Shown one piece after another: positions 1-10,965 of a stretch of DNA of 64,000 bases. Both the position numbers and the translations under genes were made by a program. Within the stretch, counting starts at the first letter, position 1; each line of letters begins with the position of its first letter. The notes beneath the pieces are model-generated. The model saw only the letters and a program-made list of their open reading frames with translations. It ran no database searches and was not told the DNA's origin. Origin of the DNA: Linum tenue (taxonomy: Eukaryota; Streptophyta; Magnoliopsida; Malpighiales; Linaceae); NCBI GenBank assembly GCA_946122785.1, contig CAMGYJ010000007.1, positions 45,223,587 to 45,287,586 on the forward strand, written 5' to 3'.

Positions 1-690
1 AAAGGAGGAAAAGAAACTAAGTTGGATATCCTTGTGATGGAGAATCTTCTGTTCAGGCGGGATGTGACCCGACTCTATGACCTCAAAGGATCTTCACGTT
101 CTCGTTATAATCCAGATACAAGTGGGAGCAACAAGGTTATGCTAGACCAAAACTTGATTGAAGCAATGCCAACATCTCCAATATTTGTTGGGAACAAGGC
201 AAAGCGATTACTCGAAAGAGCTGTGTGGAACGACACTGCCTTTCTCGCAGTAAGTTGTATTCTTTTTATCTTTTTACCCCTTTGCCTAAAGCTGCGTAAA
301 TGCAATTTGGCTGCATGTCTTCTGTTCTTGTTCAACACTACACTACTGTTGCAGTCAATTGATGTAATGGACTACTCGCTACTGGTTGGGGTCGATGAAG
401 GAAAACACGAGCTGGTACTCGGAATTATCGATTTCATGAGGCAGTACACTTGGGATAAGCATCTGGAGACTTGGGTAAAAGCCTCTGGAATCCTTGGTGG
501 GTCGAAGAACACAACACCAACTGTGATCTCACCTCAGCAGTACAAGAAAAGGTTCAGGAAAGCCATGACTGCTTATTTTGTCATGGTGCCAGATCAGTGG
601 TCTCCGACAACTATTATTCCTAGTGGGTCGCAATCTGATGCATGTGAAGAGAACATTTCAGGTGGCGGTACGACGGAGGCGCTTCTATAG
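1..690 (+). CDS. FAB1: FAB1/PIKfyve-type phosphatidylinositol-3-phosphate 5-kinase, 3' end
   Basis: Last two exons of a gene that begins outside the window: exon 1-249, intron 250-354 (GTAAGT...GCAG), exon 355-690 ending in TAG. The protein shows the C-terminal lipid-kinase core: the YDLKGSSRSR segment, then VMDYSLLVGVDE, the catalytic-loop-like GIIDFMRQYTWDKHLE, and the conserved tail ISPQQYKKRFRKAM followed by MVPDQW. This family makes PI(3,5)P2 from PI3P on endosome and vacuole membranes. The first ATG in frame is not the true start because the reading frame is open to base 1. The intron is 105 nt, a multiple of three, with no in-frame stop. Family assignment is firm; which FAB1 paralogue is not determined. 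Confidence 0.93.
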   Translation, partial: KGGKETKLDILVMENLLFRRDVTRLYDLKGSSRSRYNPDTSGSNKVMLDQNLIEAMPTSPIFVGNKAKRLLERAVWNDTAFLAVSCILFIFLPLCLKLRKCNLAACLLFLFNTTLLLQSIDVMDYSLLVGVDEGKHELVLGIIDFMRQYTWDKHLETWVKASGILGGSKNTTPTVISPQQYKKRFRKAMTAYFVMVPDQWSPTTIIPSGSQSDACEENISGGGTTEALL

Positions 691-1169
691 ATTGAGGCCA
701 GCTGACCCTCTTTATATTTGTTGCTTTGTACATGTAAATTTCAAAATGTCGATTTTTTTCTTCATTTGTGGTGGTCTTTTGTAAAAAGGGAAAAAAAGGA
801 GTTGGCGGCGGTCATAGAATCTTTCTTTTGTCTTTTAATCCTTGATTTTTTAGTTTTCCAAATCATATGATTCGCCCACTCCAGTTTTGTGATAAAGTAG
901 AAATGAAATGACACAAGATTATCGTTCTCTTTTTGAAGTCGTTCTGTTTTGGAAGGAGAGGATGAAAATGAAAATTATGAGGTGAAGGAAAATTGGTGAG
1001 AGAGCGAAATAGTAAGGGAAGATGTTTTAGGGTGCAAAGCGAAAGGAAAGTTAGAAGGGAAAAAATATATTGAAAATTATGATAGATATATTAGTTGTTA
1101 TTATGTAAGAGTAAATATGTGATAATTATAACTTTTATAAGAAAATATTTGAAAATGCATATGATGGGT
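691..1169. other. 3' flank of the kinase gene
   Basis: A T-rich segment (3' UTR and terminator-type sequence) follows the stop codon, then AT-rich sequence without coding potential. I see no gene here. Confidence 0.6.
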
Positions 1170-1795
1170 AGGCCGCCACAATCGATTTTATCTCCGGTGT
1201 TCTATCCCACCTCACTGTTCCAAGTTTCATAAATGGTGCAATAGATTTTCTTTTCGTTTTCTATCTCTTCTCACTGTTTTAAGTTTCAGAAATGAGCAAT
1301 CAAACACCTTTTCTCCCCAATTTGGAGGTTAGGCCGACACAATATATTTTCTATCCTTCCTCATTGTTTTAAATTTTACAAATGGACAACTGAACACCTT
1401 TTCTCTCCAATTTGGAGGGGAGGGCGGCACAATAAATTTTCTATTTGATTTTCTATCCCTCCTCACTGTTTTAAGTTTAAGAAATGAACAACCGAACACC
1501 TTTTCTCTCCTATTTGGAGGGGAGGTCAGCACAATAAATTTCCTCTCCGGTTTTCTATCCCTACTCATTGTTTTAAGTTTTAGAAATGGACAACCGAACA
1601 CCATTTCTCTCCAATTTGGAGGGGAGGCTGACACAATAAATTTTTTCTCTATTTTTTCCCCTCCTCACTGTTTTAAAGTTGTATAAATGGACAACCGAAC
1701 ACCTTTTCTCCAATTTAGAGGGGACGCCAGCACAATAAATTTTCTCTCTGATGTTCTATCCCTCCTCATTGTTCCAAGTTTAAGAAATAGTGGAA
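1170..1795. repeat. 102-bp tandem repeat, about six copies
   Basis: The words CCGAACACCTTTTCTC, GGAGGGGAGG and CACAATAAATTTTCT recur at a spacing near 102 bp: the GAACACC word starts at 1392, 1494, 1596 and 1697, with a more diverged unit near 1301. The first units are the most diverged. The small open frames across the array follow from the repeat and are not genes. Confidence 0.9.
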
Positions 1796-1856
1796 TCATA
1801 AGTAGTGGGAAAGAGATGAGAGATGAGATTGAGGGTGTGAAAATGATGGTCGAGAG

Positions 1857-2414
1857 TAGAGATGGCAAAAATATCCGGAACCGTGGATATTCGTCCGAAT
1901 CCGATCTAATTAGGTAGGGTAACACCCGAACGCGAAGGATTTTCACTGGGTACAGGTAAAATATCAACCTGTATATTCCAGATAATGGGTGGGCGTGGGT
2001 TTTGCACTATCCAACTCGAACCCGATCGATTATAAACATGTATATGTATTTTATCTAAAACTTTTTATTATTTTGCTCACAATATTGATATTTAGCATAG
2101 AAATATAATTTTTTCATGAGATCGTGTTCTGTTTTAATTATTATTTTTCATTCTAGTGTTTTATTGTCGTACTTTTCACTTATATAATGGTAGTATACGT
2201 GTGAATGTTAACATGTTGATTTGAGTTATAAATAGAAATTATTATCCATGGATAACCGTGAATACCCAAAACCCGAACATATATGAGTATAGTTCTAATT
2301 TTTGTACCCGATTTTTATGTTCGTATGAGTATGAATAAAACCCAAACTACTTTGAGTAAGGTAACGAATATGCACTATCAGTCCCCAACCAAACCTGACC
2401 TGCTGCCATCCCTA
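1857..2414. mobile_element. Non-autonomous hAT element (558 bp)
   Basis: Terminal inverted repeats TAGAGATGGCAA (left) and TAGGGATGGCAG (right, read inward). The 8-bp target duplication is gtcgagag at 1849-1856 and gtcgagaa at 2415-2422, one mismatch. The subterminal sequence is rich in CCCGAAC-type words, typical of this plant hAT family. No transposase. Confidence 0.88.
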
Positions 2415-2490
2415 GTCGAGAAAGGAATGGATTCGTTCATAAATAAAGGAAATTTAATCTTTAAAACAGAGCATCGATGCTAGTTTTTAC

Positions 2491-3298
2491 CAAGGTTCTA
2501 AAAGGCGCTAGGCGTAAGGCAGGCGCTCGGCTCCTGACTTGCGCTTTGCCTGATTAGGCGTAGCCTAGGCGCGCCTAGGCGTTCAGAGCATAAATGGAAA
2601 AAGTTCTCAAATAGTTCCTGTTTTCTGGAATAATTCATATAATCCAAGTGCATATAAAATTAGCAATGCCTAGTTCTTGACAGTAAACACTTAACATAAC
2701 TAATAACAAGCAAATAGTGACCACTTCCTAGAATCACAAGTTCATAAAATGTCGAAATACTAAACAATAGTCAATAAGTTCATAGCAAAATGTTCATTCT
2801 TCATCATCCAAGTAGGTCCGTCCAGCCACCACTTCATCTTCATCATCCTCAAAAGCAATCTCCTCACCATCCTCCTCCTCTTCCTCCTCTTCAGACTCTA
2901 ATTCTTCATCATGGAGCTCTCTCACTCGTGTACTCCTGAGAAGCTCACTCTGTTCACCCGCCATTGCATCTGTAACAGTACTCGAGGGTTCACAATAGGA
3001 TTCCTCATCTTCATCTACGAATACATACATAGCATGGTCATCCCCTTCCCGTGTTTCTGATTTTCTAGGGCAAGAGGCAATTTTCTAATTTTCTAGGACA
3101 AAACAAAGAGTATTGGGTTTAACCGCCTAAACTCGCCCAAGAACGCCCAGACACGCCTTCTCTCCACTAGGCGCAAACTAAGCGCTATTCCTACCTACTA
3201 AGCGCTACCAGCGCCTTTTACAACGCCTATGGCCAAGTCAAGGCGATCCTCCACCGCCTAGCGCCTAATTGAGTCTAGGCGTGCCTTCTTGAACCCTG
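2491..3298. mobile_element. hAT element with an acidic-tail ORF (808 bp)
   Basis: The ends are CAAGGTTCTAAAAGGC (left) and CAGGGTTCAAGAAGGC (right, read inward). They are flanked by a perfect 8-bp target duplication, gtttttac, at 2483-2490 and 3299-3306. Both subtermini are packed with GGCGCTAGGCG-type words. Inside, 2794-3030 on the minus strand encodes a 78-residue, very acidic stretch containing an EEEEEEE run and a C-terminal DDEE. It could be the tail of a lost hAT transposase; that origin is an inference. The same family appears at 22874. Confidence 0.92.
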
Positions 3299-3792
3299 GT
3301 TTTTACTGCTCCACTCCCACCATATCTGATTTTGCCAACATAATCTTGTATGGGCATGGATCAACCGAGTTGTAGATCGGGCGGATTACAAGTCATTAAT
3401 TTTTAGTAAACTCGAGTTACGGGCAGATCACATGTCATATGTACCAAACGAGTTAACCGAGTAGAGTTGTATTTTGGCAGCTATATACGAGTATTACTAT
3501 TACAACATAACAGTGAAGGAAGAGTTCTATAATTGCATTTTTTAATCAATTTTGTTCTTGTGAACTGCATATATTACTAATTGTTTGCTTATCTTTGTCG
3601 ATCTGAAGTTAGATGAAGATTATTAACGGCTCAACGCCTCAACCCATTGGTTATGACTTCAGCACCCGATCTGTGTAGTTGTAACCTATTAGTATTAGCC
3701 TCATCAATGAAATGAAATCGACAGAAACGACATCAAACTGAGACATTAGTATTTTCACAAGGCAAGCTGCTTCCTAAGCTGGTGGACATATT
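3299..3792. other. RAD51 3' flank
   Basis: Low-complexity, AT-rich sequence between the hAT element and the RAD51 stop codon, including the RAD51 3' UTR (read on the minus strand). No gene seen. Confidence 0.6.
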
Positions 3793-6700
3793 TCAATCCT
3801 TAACATCAGCTACACCTTCAGGGGAGATCTGAAACCGTGCTTCAGCTTCTGCTAAACAAGGAGAGCTTATCACTTTACAGATGCGTTCTTCTCCTCTTCC
3901 CTTCCGAAGCGCAAGCCTGGGAATAAGCATTAAAGAACACACAACTGGTGTTAATGAGATTGCTTCTACTGTGGGTGAATCCTGAAAATGGCGATAGCCA
4001 AAACGGAAAGTGTGCAAAATGAGGGGCCAGGGCAGCAACCTAGTTGTAGAAGCATGTGCCATGATGTTACCACCTATAGGCTTGATTTGAGGACCAGCAA
4101 ACATAGCAGAGCCATCTACCTGTGCAACTACTTGGTTTGTAATCACCACAGCTACCTGAAACTGCAACCCAACCCAAAAATATCACAGAAACGCACAGCA
4201 AACATCCTCGGCGTAATCAGTTCAATCTGTATGCCTGCAATGTACTTAATACGAAATGCAATTTCCGACTGCAGAGTTTATGCTACCTCATCAGCCATCT
4301 TCTGAAGACTCCTGAGGAACTTGGCAAGATGCATTTGGCGAGCAGACAATTCACCTCTGCCAGAGAAATCCGTTCTGTACAATGCTGTAGCACTGTCTAC
4401 TATCAGAACAGCAAATCTGTAGAATCACAAAAGTCATTTGTAACTATTGACACCAATCACCCCAGGCATAAGATAAATTCTACTGAATCGTCCAAGTTAC
4501 TCAGTTTCTAAGTAACTAGGCGCTAATTGCTTGAGGTGCTGAACAAACATTTTAAGTGATGTTGAAAGGCTAAACTCCAAGTGCGTACGGATGGCAGTCC
4601 CAAGTCATACCTACTTTCCACCATCATGGAAGCTGCTTGAATCAAAAGCTGTGACTGGTGATCGGTGTTATAAGCTCGTGCATATGCCACATTTTCCAAG
4701 ACATCAGCACCATTCAGTCCATACCTGCACTATGACAATTAGTATTTCTACTAGGGATACTCAAATGGTTACTCATGGTTTTAACGAAACCATTCAAGTC
4801 TAAAGTCTATTAATCATGGAACAAAATAACTTAACCACACCAACCAAATTAACATAGGATCCAAATTAACCAACCAAAGTTTAAACGGTTTGGTTAATTG
4901 ATTTAACCAATATAACATAACTTTACTTGGAGTTATAGCACTCCTATAATCATAAAAAACTCTACCACCAGTGCTTAAAGCATATTCATAAAGCACTGTG
5001 GAGATGAGTATTAGCGAGAACATCCCTAGCCATACAAGCCAAGACTGGAAATCTAGAGTGGTTCATCTTCCACCAGTTTAAGATGTTAATGTCTTCAGTG
5101 TCCTCTTCAACTATTTCAATTAAGTACTTCTCCAACTCATTCCTACTCAATTCCACTACATATTTTAAGTTCCGTTTCTTGAGGAATTTACTGGGAGTCT
5201 AGAGATGATTCATGAAAGCTGATGAGTGACGTGTGACGAAGACGAATGACAAACGACTATGCACTTTTGTCTCCTATATCTAGGGTTCAAATTTCAGATG
5301 GAGATGGAAATGTAGATTGATTTGGTATGATATGTGAAGCTATGTGTGAGTCATCTACAGTATACGGGATGAACGAGACAATAGTATCTTCCAGTAAGGA
5401 ACCTTGATAATACCTCTCTGCTATCTGAAGCAGTCTCTGGGGCCGGAATGTGCCTTCAGCATCAATGTACATGGCCTTTCCTTCGCCACCCCCTTGATCA
5501 AATGGAAGCTGACATTGTTGACATGAAAATATGTGTGAGAGAAAGATAAATACACCATAGTTTTGAAATTCCTGTTTTTACATGAGAAACTGATTGAAAA
5601 CATCACAGTTTCAATGAAAATTCCTACTTATATTCATCATGGGTTATAGAACTCGTCAGAGAACTGGCTAGTGAATTGTCGGTTAAACAGTACCATCAGG
5701 TTCAGTAGTGGAGTAGTCCAACCGATGCTTTATGATTTCAGTATCAGCAAATCATATTAATCCCTTAAACAAATGCAGAAGAAAAGAGGTACACGCAGGA
5801 AAGCTCGTACTTGGCAGGTAACACAAAGCGTGTGGCAGAGCTGAGTCTTTCCAGAGCGAAATTCACCATACAACTCAGTGATGGATCCTGTCTCAATGCC
5901 ACCTGAAAGAAAAAATCTAATCAAATCAACCGAGATACCAAATTGATCACACAAGGCAGAGAACTTTTGTTTACAGTGTTCCAAAGAAAGCTCATTCTTT
6001 TGTGGTCAGGGTCTTATGAGTGGTTAGAAAAAAATGACTTGCCTTCCAAGATCTTGTCTAGTTCTCTTGACCCAGATGTGATCTGAACTAGGTTCAACTT
6101 CTGGACATGAAGTTCGCTGGCACTCGTAAAACCAAGCGGGACCAAATTGGACACTGAATATGACAAACAAAAACAAGTTACATCCATCAGTTTTTTGTTA
6201 ATGTGAATGAAACTCTCAATTGCACAACCAAAAAAAGGAAAAGGGAAGGCACAGCCAAGTGGAACATGCCTGCTTCAATGATTTTGTCAACTTTAGCTTC
6301 ACTGATTCCTTTAATTTGCAGTAGTTCTTTTCTAGGGGAGTATGCAATTGACTCGACTGTACAGAAACCGGCAGTTTTTAGCTTCTTCACATCAATGGAA
6401 GCTATACCTGATTCCTGAAGAAAATTCAAGGAACCCCATTTAGTAAAACCCTAAATCTACCACAGATTCATCCATCTTTCACAACCCAAATACCCATTTT
6501 GGAGCAAGATCGGCATAGGAAAAGAAAAGGAGAAACCAAGTACAAGTGTTCGTTCCTGATAACTAAATTTCACCTAACCCAACAAAAATAACCACATTTA
6601 GACGCAAAATCAGAAGTGGGTCAAGATTAATCCAACCAAAAATGGAACCTTTGTCCATCCCAACGGACAACGAAGCTGTAGAATCTATCTGATTGAATCA

Positions 6701-6912
6701 GCGAACCCCGACCTCCTCAGATGACAAAGTTGAAACGATACGAGAGAAGTAGATCTAACCAAGAAAATTGGGGAAGATAAGAACTAATGGAAACACATGA
6801 AGACTGGAGATGGCTGCTGAGATACCTGAAGCTGCTCGACGGGGATGGGGCCATTATCCTCGTGTTGCTGTTCTTGCGCCAAGTTCGGGTTCCTTTGCTG
6901 CTGCTGCTCCAT
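3793..6912 (-). CDS. RAD51: RAD51 recombinase, complete, nine exons
   Basis: Exons on the minus strand: 6826-6912, 6270-6414, 6043-6153, 5811-5902, 5414-5508, 4611-4724, 4287-4416, 4040-4161, 3793-3916. They total 1020 nt, or 339 residues plus TGA, close to the usual ~340. The protein forms ATP-dependent filaments on single-stranded DNA for strand exchange in homologous recombination. Visible features: an N-terminal helix-hairpin-helix region ([16 protein letters not shown]), Walker A GEFRSGKT at residues 127-134, Walker B ending at D222 ([12 protein letters not shown]), and the GGNIMAHA loop with the C-terminal RFQISPEGV. The ATG at 6910-6912 gives a Gln-rich start like other plant RAD51 proteins. 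Introns 2 and 3 need GC donors (AG|GCATGT, AG|GCAAGT); GT alternatives break the frame. No lesion found, so it is likely functional. Confidence 0.96.
4752..4930. mobile_element. hAT left-end fragment in RAD51 intron 5
   Basis: Begins TAGGGATACTCAAATGG and continues with AACCAAATTAACC and CGGTTTGGTTAA words. These match the left end of the hAT element at 18646. No matching right terminus was found in the intron, so this looks like a truncated copy. Confidence 0.65.
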
Positions 6913-7297
6913 TATCGCCTGGAATTTACTTGAGATGAGAGAGAAAGAGAGCGGGAGAAGGTGGATGTGTTCAAAACGAGTTTTGGGGGCGCCAAAATTT
7001 GGGGGTTTGTTGTAGAATGACTCACTGAGCCGGTGCTCTCGGAACGGTGTTTGTAATTGTGGTGTGTGTGGTCTGTGGAAGCTTGTCGTGGAAGGCTAGG
7101 TGGGGATTTAGGGCAAGTTTTAGGCTGCGATCAGGTTAACAACAGAACCGGTAATTGGGCTTGGATAAGAACAGCTGCAAACTTAATAGACCACATTGGT
7201 TGGGGGGTTTTCGTTTTTCTTATGATTATATTTGGGTTAATTGGTCACTTAAATCACATTTATTTTTAGTCCAGTACATGGGAAGAATCTATACTAT
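6913..7297. other. RAD51 5' flank and intergenic DNA
   Basis: The RAD51 upstream region holds GA-rich sequence next to the start codon and an E2F-like site. The rest has no coding signal. Confidence 0.5.
6988..6997 (-). promoter_or_regulatory. E2F-type site upstream of RAD51
   Basis: Read on the RAD51 strand the sequence is TTTTGGCGCC, matching the E2F consensus TTTSSCGS. It lies 76-85 bp upstream of the RAD51 ATG. RAD51 is a known S-phase and DNA-damage-responsive gene in plants, so E2F control fits, but this is inferred from sequence only. Confidence 0.6.
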
Positions 7298-8121
7298 TGG
7301 GTCGTTTGCTTCATGGATTTAAAAATGAGGGTTTTGTAATTTAAAAATCCAAGGATTTATCAAGGATTTGAGGCATAATGGATTTGTAACAATCCTTTGT
7401 TTGTTGGGATGTTTTTATCATGGATTTAAAGGTGTGGGATTTACTAATTGAAGTCAGAAATTACATTACTGCCCTTTTCTATATGTTTGACATGTTTATG
7501 ATATGTACACAAAATAAGGACAAAATTTCAAAATTACCTTACTATCATTTTCTATATGTTTGACATGTTTATGATATGTACACAAAACAAGGACAATACA
7601 TACTAATAAGCATAATGTTGCCACATGGACAATAATAACGTAACATAATCAATTACCAATTCTTTGTCCTCCTTTTCAAAAGTGACATATAACAACATAT
7701 ATTAGAATCGGGAGAACAAAGAATTACACGTTCCATGAAAAGGTCAAAGAAAACTAGAACACAAGAAATGATATAAAAAATCTAACTCATGTTTGCACAT
7801 TAATTGAACGTTTATATTATTCATTTATTGTTAATTATAATATATAATAGTTAAATTTGAGGGCAACCTTGGAATATTAAAAGTGCATGAGGGTATATGG
7901 GTAAAATCTCATCAAGGATTTATGCCATATTCCAAATCCCACATCAACATGTGGGATTTATAAGTCCGTGGGGTCCACGGATTTGGACCCTTAAAATCCG
8001 TGGGCCCCACGGATTTGGTCTCCAAAAAAGGTGCAAGCAAACAACGGATTGTACATAAATCCTTGATAGTTGGTTTTTCGGTACCAAATCCATGTACCAA
8101 ATCCTTGAAGCAAACGACCCC
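7298..8121. mobile_element. PIF/Harbinger-like MITE (about 824 bp)
   Basis: Inverted ends GGGTCGTTTGCTTCATGGAT (left) and GGGTCGTTTGCTTCAAGGAT (right, read inward). A 3-bp flank, tat, occurs on both sides. The GGGTCGTTTG terminus fits Tourist/PIF-type MITEs, though the 3-bp duplication is weak evidence. ATGGATTT and GTGGGATT words recur inside. No coding capacity. Confidence 0.7.
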
Positions 8122-8224
8122 TATATATTATGGCAATTCAAAAGCAATCTCTTCCCACATAAGCACTTGTTTAATTTGATAAGGGAAAGTTCAATCACTT
8201 ACAGCCAGATAATTAATACAAGCC

Positions 8225-8425
8225 TTTGATACGAATCGAGAATTTATTTAATTTTAAAGTGAATTACTTGTAGAATTTATTGTCAAATGAATTATTATGT
8301 TTGGAATGTCATATTCAAATTTTTAAAAATAAAATGAATTGAAGTCAAAATCATATTTGGCAGACGTTTAGAATTCAATTCAATTCAATTTTTTCAATTA
8401 CACACTTATTAATTTTTGACATAAT
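8225..8425. repeat. Decayed MITE related to the one at 15478
   Basis: Shares AATCGAGAATT, AATTTATTGTCAAATGAA and ATGTCATATTCAAA with the MITE in pectin methylesterase intron 1. The ends are not well preserved. Confidence 0.55.
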
Positions 8426-8432
8426 ATCAAAA

Positions 8433-9229
8433 GTGTTCTTGTGTTTTATTTCCGCCCCAACTGAGAACTTCGGTATTTGGTGGCGACATGTTATGAACTC
8501 GGAGAACTTCCAAATCCACTATCTCCCCTGTATTTGCCTTCTTTGGAGAATTTGGAAATCTAGAAATAAAGTGGTCTTTGAATTCACTCAACCACTTGCC
8601 TCTTCGCTTGCCCGTCAATTCTTCTTCCAAGTCCAAGAATTCTCCTCATTCTCCTCCCAGCCCCTAGCCTCTCTGCCCCGCCCTCAACCGTCGCCTCGCC
8701 TTGACAGTTGGATTGGCCCCCCAGATGGTTTTATCAAGGTTAATTTCGATGCCGCTGTTCGTGCCCCGGATTGCTCGTCAGGACTCGTTGCTCGAGGATC
8801 AGATGGGCAAGTCTTTTTGGCCTTGGGGTTCCTTCACCCTGGAGTTTCCAATCCTTATCTGGCTGAACTTTTGGCTGCAAGGGACGCCATCTCTCTTGCC
8901 ATCTCTCGTAGGCTTCCCCGCGTCATCATTGAAGGAGATTGCGAAGTAGTCATTCGACAACTTGATGGGAGATGCTGTGAAGATTCGGTGGGTGGGCCCT
9001 TGCTTCGTGATTGTGTTCAGCTGGTGAGGTCCTGTTCCTCGTGTTTTGTTTTTAGTGCGGTTCCGAGGACTGCCAACTGGGCTGCCCATAGAGTGGCAAG
9101 ACAAGCCCTGTTGCTGTCCCCTGTAGAGATAGCGTCCTTTGATTTTGTAGGGTGGTTGCTTTGTTAGTCTTTTTTGGGGTTCGGGTAGAGGTTGAACTAT
9201 TGTATCTCGCTCTTACTTGGAAAAAAAAA
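8433..9229 (+). pseudogene. 5'-truncated LINE 3' end with RNase H-like domain
   Basis: An open frame at 8433-9167 (244 residues) starts inside the LINE region ('WRIWKSRNKVVFE') and continues into a plant-type RNase H-like domain: VNFDAAV (first Asp), LAELLAARDAI (Glu) and VIIEGDC (Asp), then the tail VPRTANWAAHRVAR with N and H. This arrangement is typical of the 3' end of plant L1-type LINEs. A 12-A tract at 9219-9230 follows a short 3' UTR. The endonuclease and reverse transcriptase are missing, so this is a truncated insertion. I could not find a target duplication. Confidence 0.85.
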
Positions 9230-9417
9230 AAATACTATTCTATTCATTAGTTCTTTTCTAATATTTCATCGATGAGCCCTACACTCTAGTTGTAGCTTCT
9301 CGATGTACTGATACAATCAAAGCAGAAATATTAAATAAAAAATAGTTAGCTGTCACATCAGTTTGCTATTTTTAAATTAAAATTAACAATTAAAATAAAA
9401 AATAACGGTCAATGAAA

Positions 9418-10213
9418 CCCGGACCCGTGGGTACCCGGCCCGACCCAGCCCGATCAAAGCGTGTTGACTGGGTTCGGGCCGGGTTCGGGTTTAAACCCGG
9501 TGCCTTGTTGAACGGGTTCGGGTTTGGAGGTACCCGGCCCGTGGATACCCGGCCACACCTTATAAACCTAAGTGAAGTCCACCCTAACCCTAATATATAT
9601 TCATTATTTCCCAATTCCCTCCCCCACTCCCAGACCCACCGCACGTTCCCTCTCTCTCTGTGAAATCAGAATCGTGAGACTCTGGCCTCGCCGACTCACC
9701 TTCCCTCCCTCAAACCTTCGCGCAGTGCCTCCAAGACTCGCCGACAGCTTCCTTTCACTCCTTCTGCCTGCAATTCCCCTTGCTCCGGCACTCTCTAAGT
9801 CCCAGACGACTCCCGTCCCGCACGGCCATCCCCCTGCTCCGCCTCCGATTGTGGAAGTTGTCTCTGCCTCCGACCGCCGTTCAACCTGCTCGCAACTCTC
9901 CTCGCCGGCAATCTCAGATCCACACCTGACTAGATTCTCGATCCCTCCCTCGACGTTAACTTCGTCGGGGTCGTCTGCTTGAAGTGCTGCCGTAGCGAGG
10001 TCGTCGAGTCTCCTGACGAGGTCGAGAAGGAGGAGTTCAGGACCGATCGTCACCGCTCTCTTCATCATGGTCCACAAAACCCACGGGTACCCATGTTGGG
10101 TTTCAGTTTTTCAAACCCGCCGGGGTTTACCCCGGGTTTTTTTACGAATAAACCCACGGGTTTGGTTTCGGGTTTGGCAAAACCCGCCCCAACCCGACCC
10201 ATTGCCATCCCTA
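9418..10213. mobile_element. hAT-like element, left terminus lost
   Basis: The right terminus TTGCCATCCCTA (ending 10213) matches the hAT ends at 1857-2414. Both subtermini carry GGGTACCCGGCCCG and CGGGTTTGG words. A GC- and CT-rich centre (about 9600-10030) resembles a promoter plus 5' UTR, perhaps captured or from the parental transposase gene. The left TAGGGATGGCA end is absent and no 8-bp duplication is visible. Confidence 0.6.
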
Positions 10214-10385
10214 ATTTTATGGTTGACTGTTTGGTCAACCGTTATCTATAACGGTCAATGAAATTGTCTGGACGTAAATGACACACAACTATCATACGTC
10301 AGGACACAAATGTCATATTGGATACTTTAGGACACAAATGACACATTCTTGATAGTTTGAGTTTCCTAGTGTTATTAGCCCTTGA
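10214..10385. repeat. Half of a MULE-type MITE
   Basis: The stretch GGACACAAATGACACATTCTTGATAG...CCTAGTG..ATTAGCC matches the right half of the MITE at 11472-11789. The left half is missing, replaced by the hAT-like element. Confidence 0.65.
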
Positions 10386-10421
10386 TTATATATAATATAT
10401 GACAAAGGCTAACGTACGTCA

Positions 10422-10965
10422 GGCAAAGGCTAGCGTACGTCAAGCGTACACTGTATGGTTGCGTTCACACTTGGTTTTTGCACTTCAACATATTTCATTG
10501 AATCAGAACCTTATTATTTTTTAGATTAAATGAATCTTGTGGCTTGGGTTAGAGAATTAGGGACTAGGGTTCACCCATTAGAGGTTAGGGTCGTTAATTC
10601 GTGCTCTAAATAGTAAAACTCGACGGGCGTACAATGTACAATTGACGTACGCTAGCCTGAACTATATATATGTGTATATATATACTATTTAGAGAAAGAA
10701 TTAACCAGAGTTTGTGGCATGATACTGTACCCTAACCTCTAATGGGTGAACCCCAATCCCTTATTCTCTAACCCAATTCACAAGATTCATTTAATCTAAA
10801 AAATAATAAGCGACGGTTCTGATTCAACGGAATATATTGAAGTGCAAAAACCAAGTGCGAACACAAGCGTATAGTGTATGCCTGACGTGGGCTAGCCTTT
10901 GCCATATATATATACATGTGTTCGCACAGGCTAGCGTACGTCAGACATACGCTATACGCCTGTGT
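10422..10965. repeat. Long foldback element plus adjacent terminal copy
   Basis: The arm GGCAAAGGCTAGCGTACGTC...CACTTGGTTTTTGCACTTCAA is repeated in inverted orientation and ends at GGGCTAGCCTTTGCC (about 10903). The arms are over 200 bp and the centre is AT-rich (TATATATA). A further copy of the terminal block, CAGGCTAGCGTACGTCAG, follows at 10926-10965. The superfamily is not clear. A related copy lies at 21910-22195. Confidence 0.8.

Noticed and set aside
9572..10077. Overlapping open frames of 136 (+) and 157 (-) residues
   Set aside because: They lie in a GC- and CT-rich core of a hAT-like element and carry no recognisable domain.
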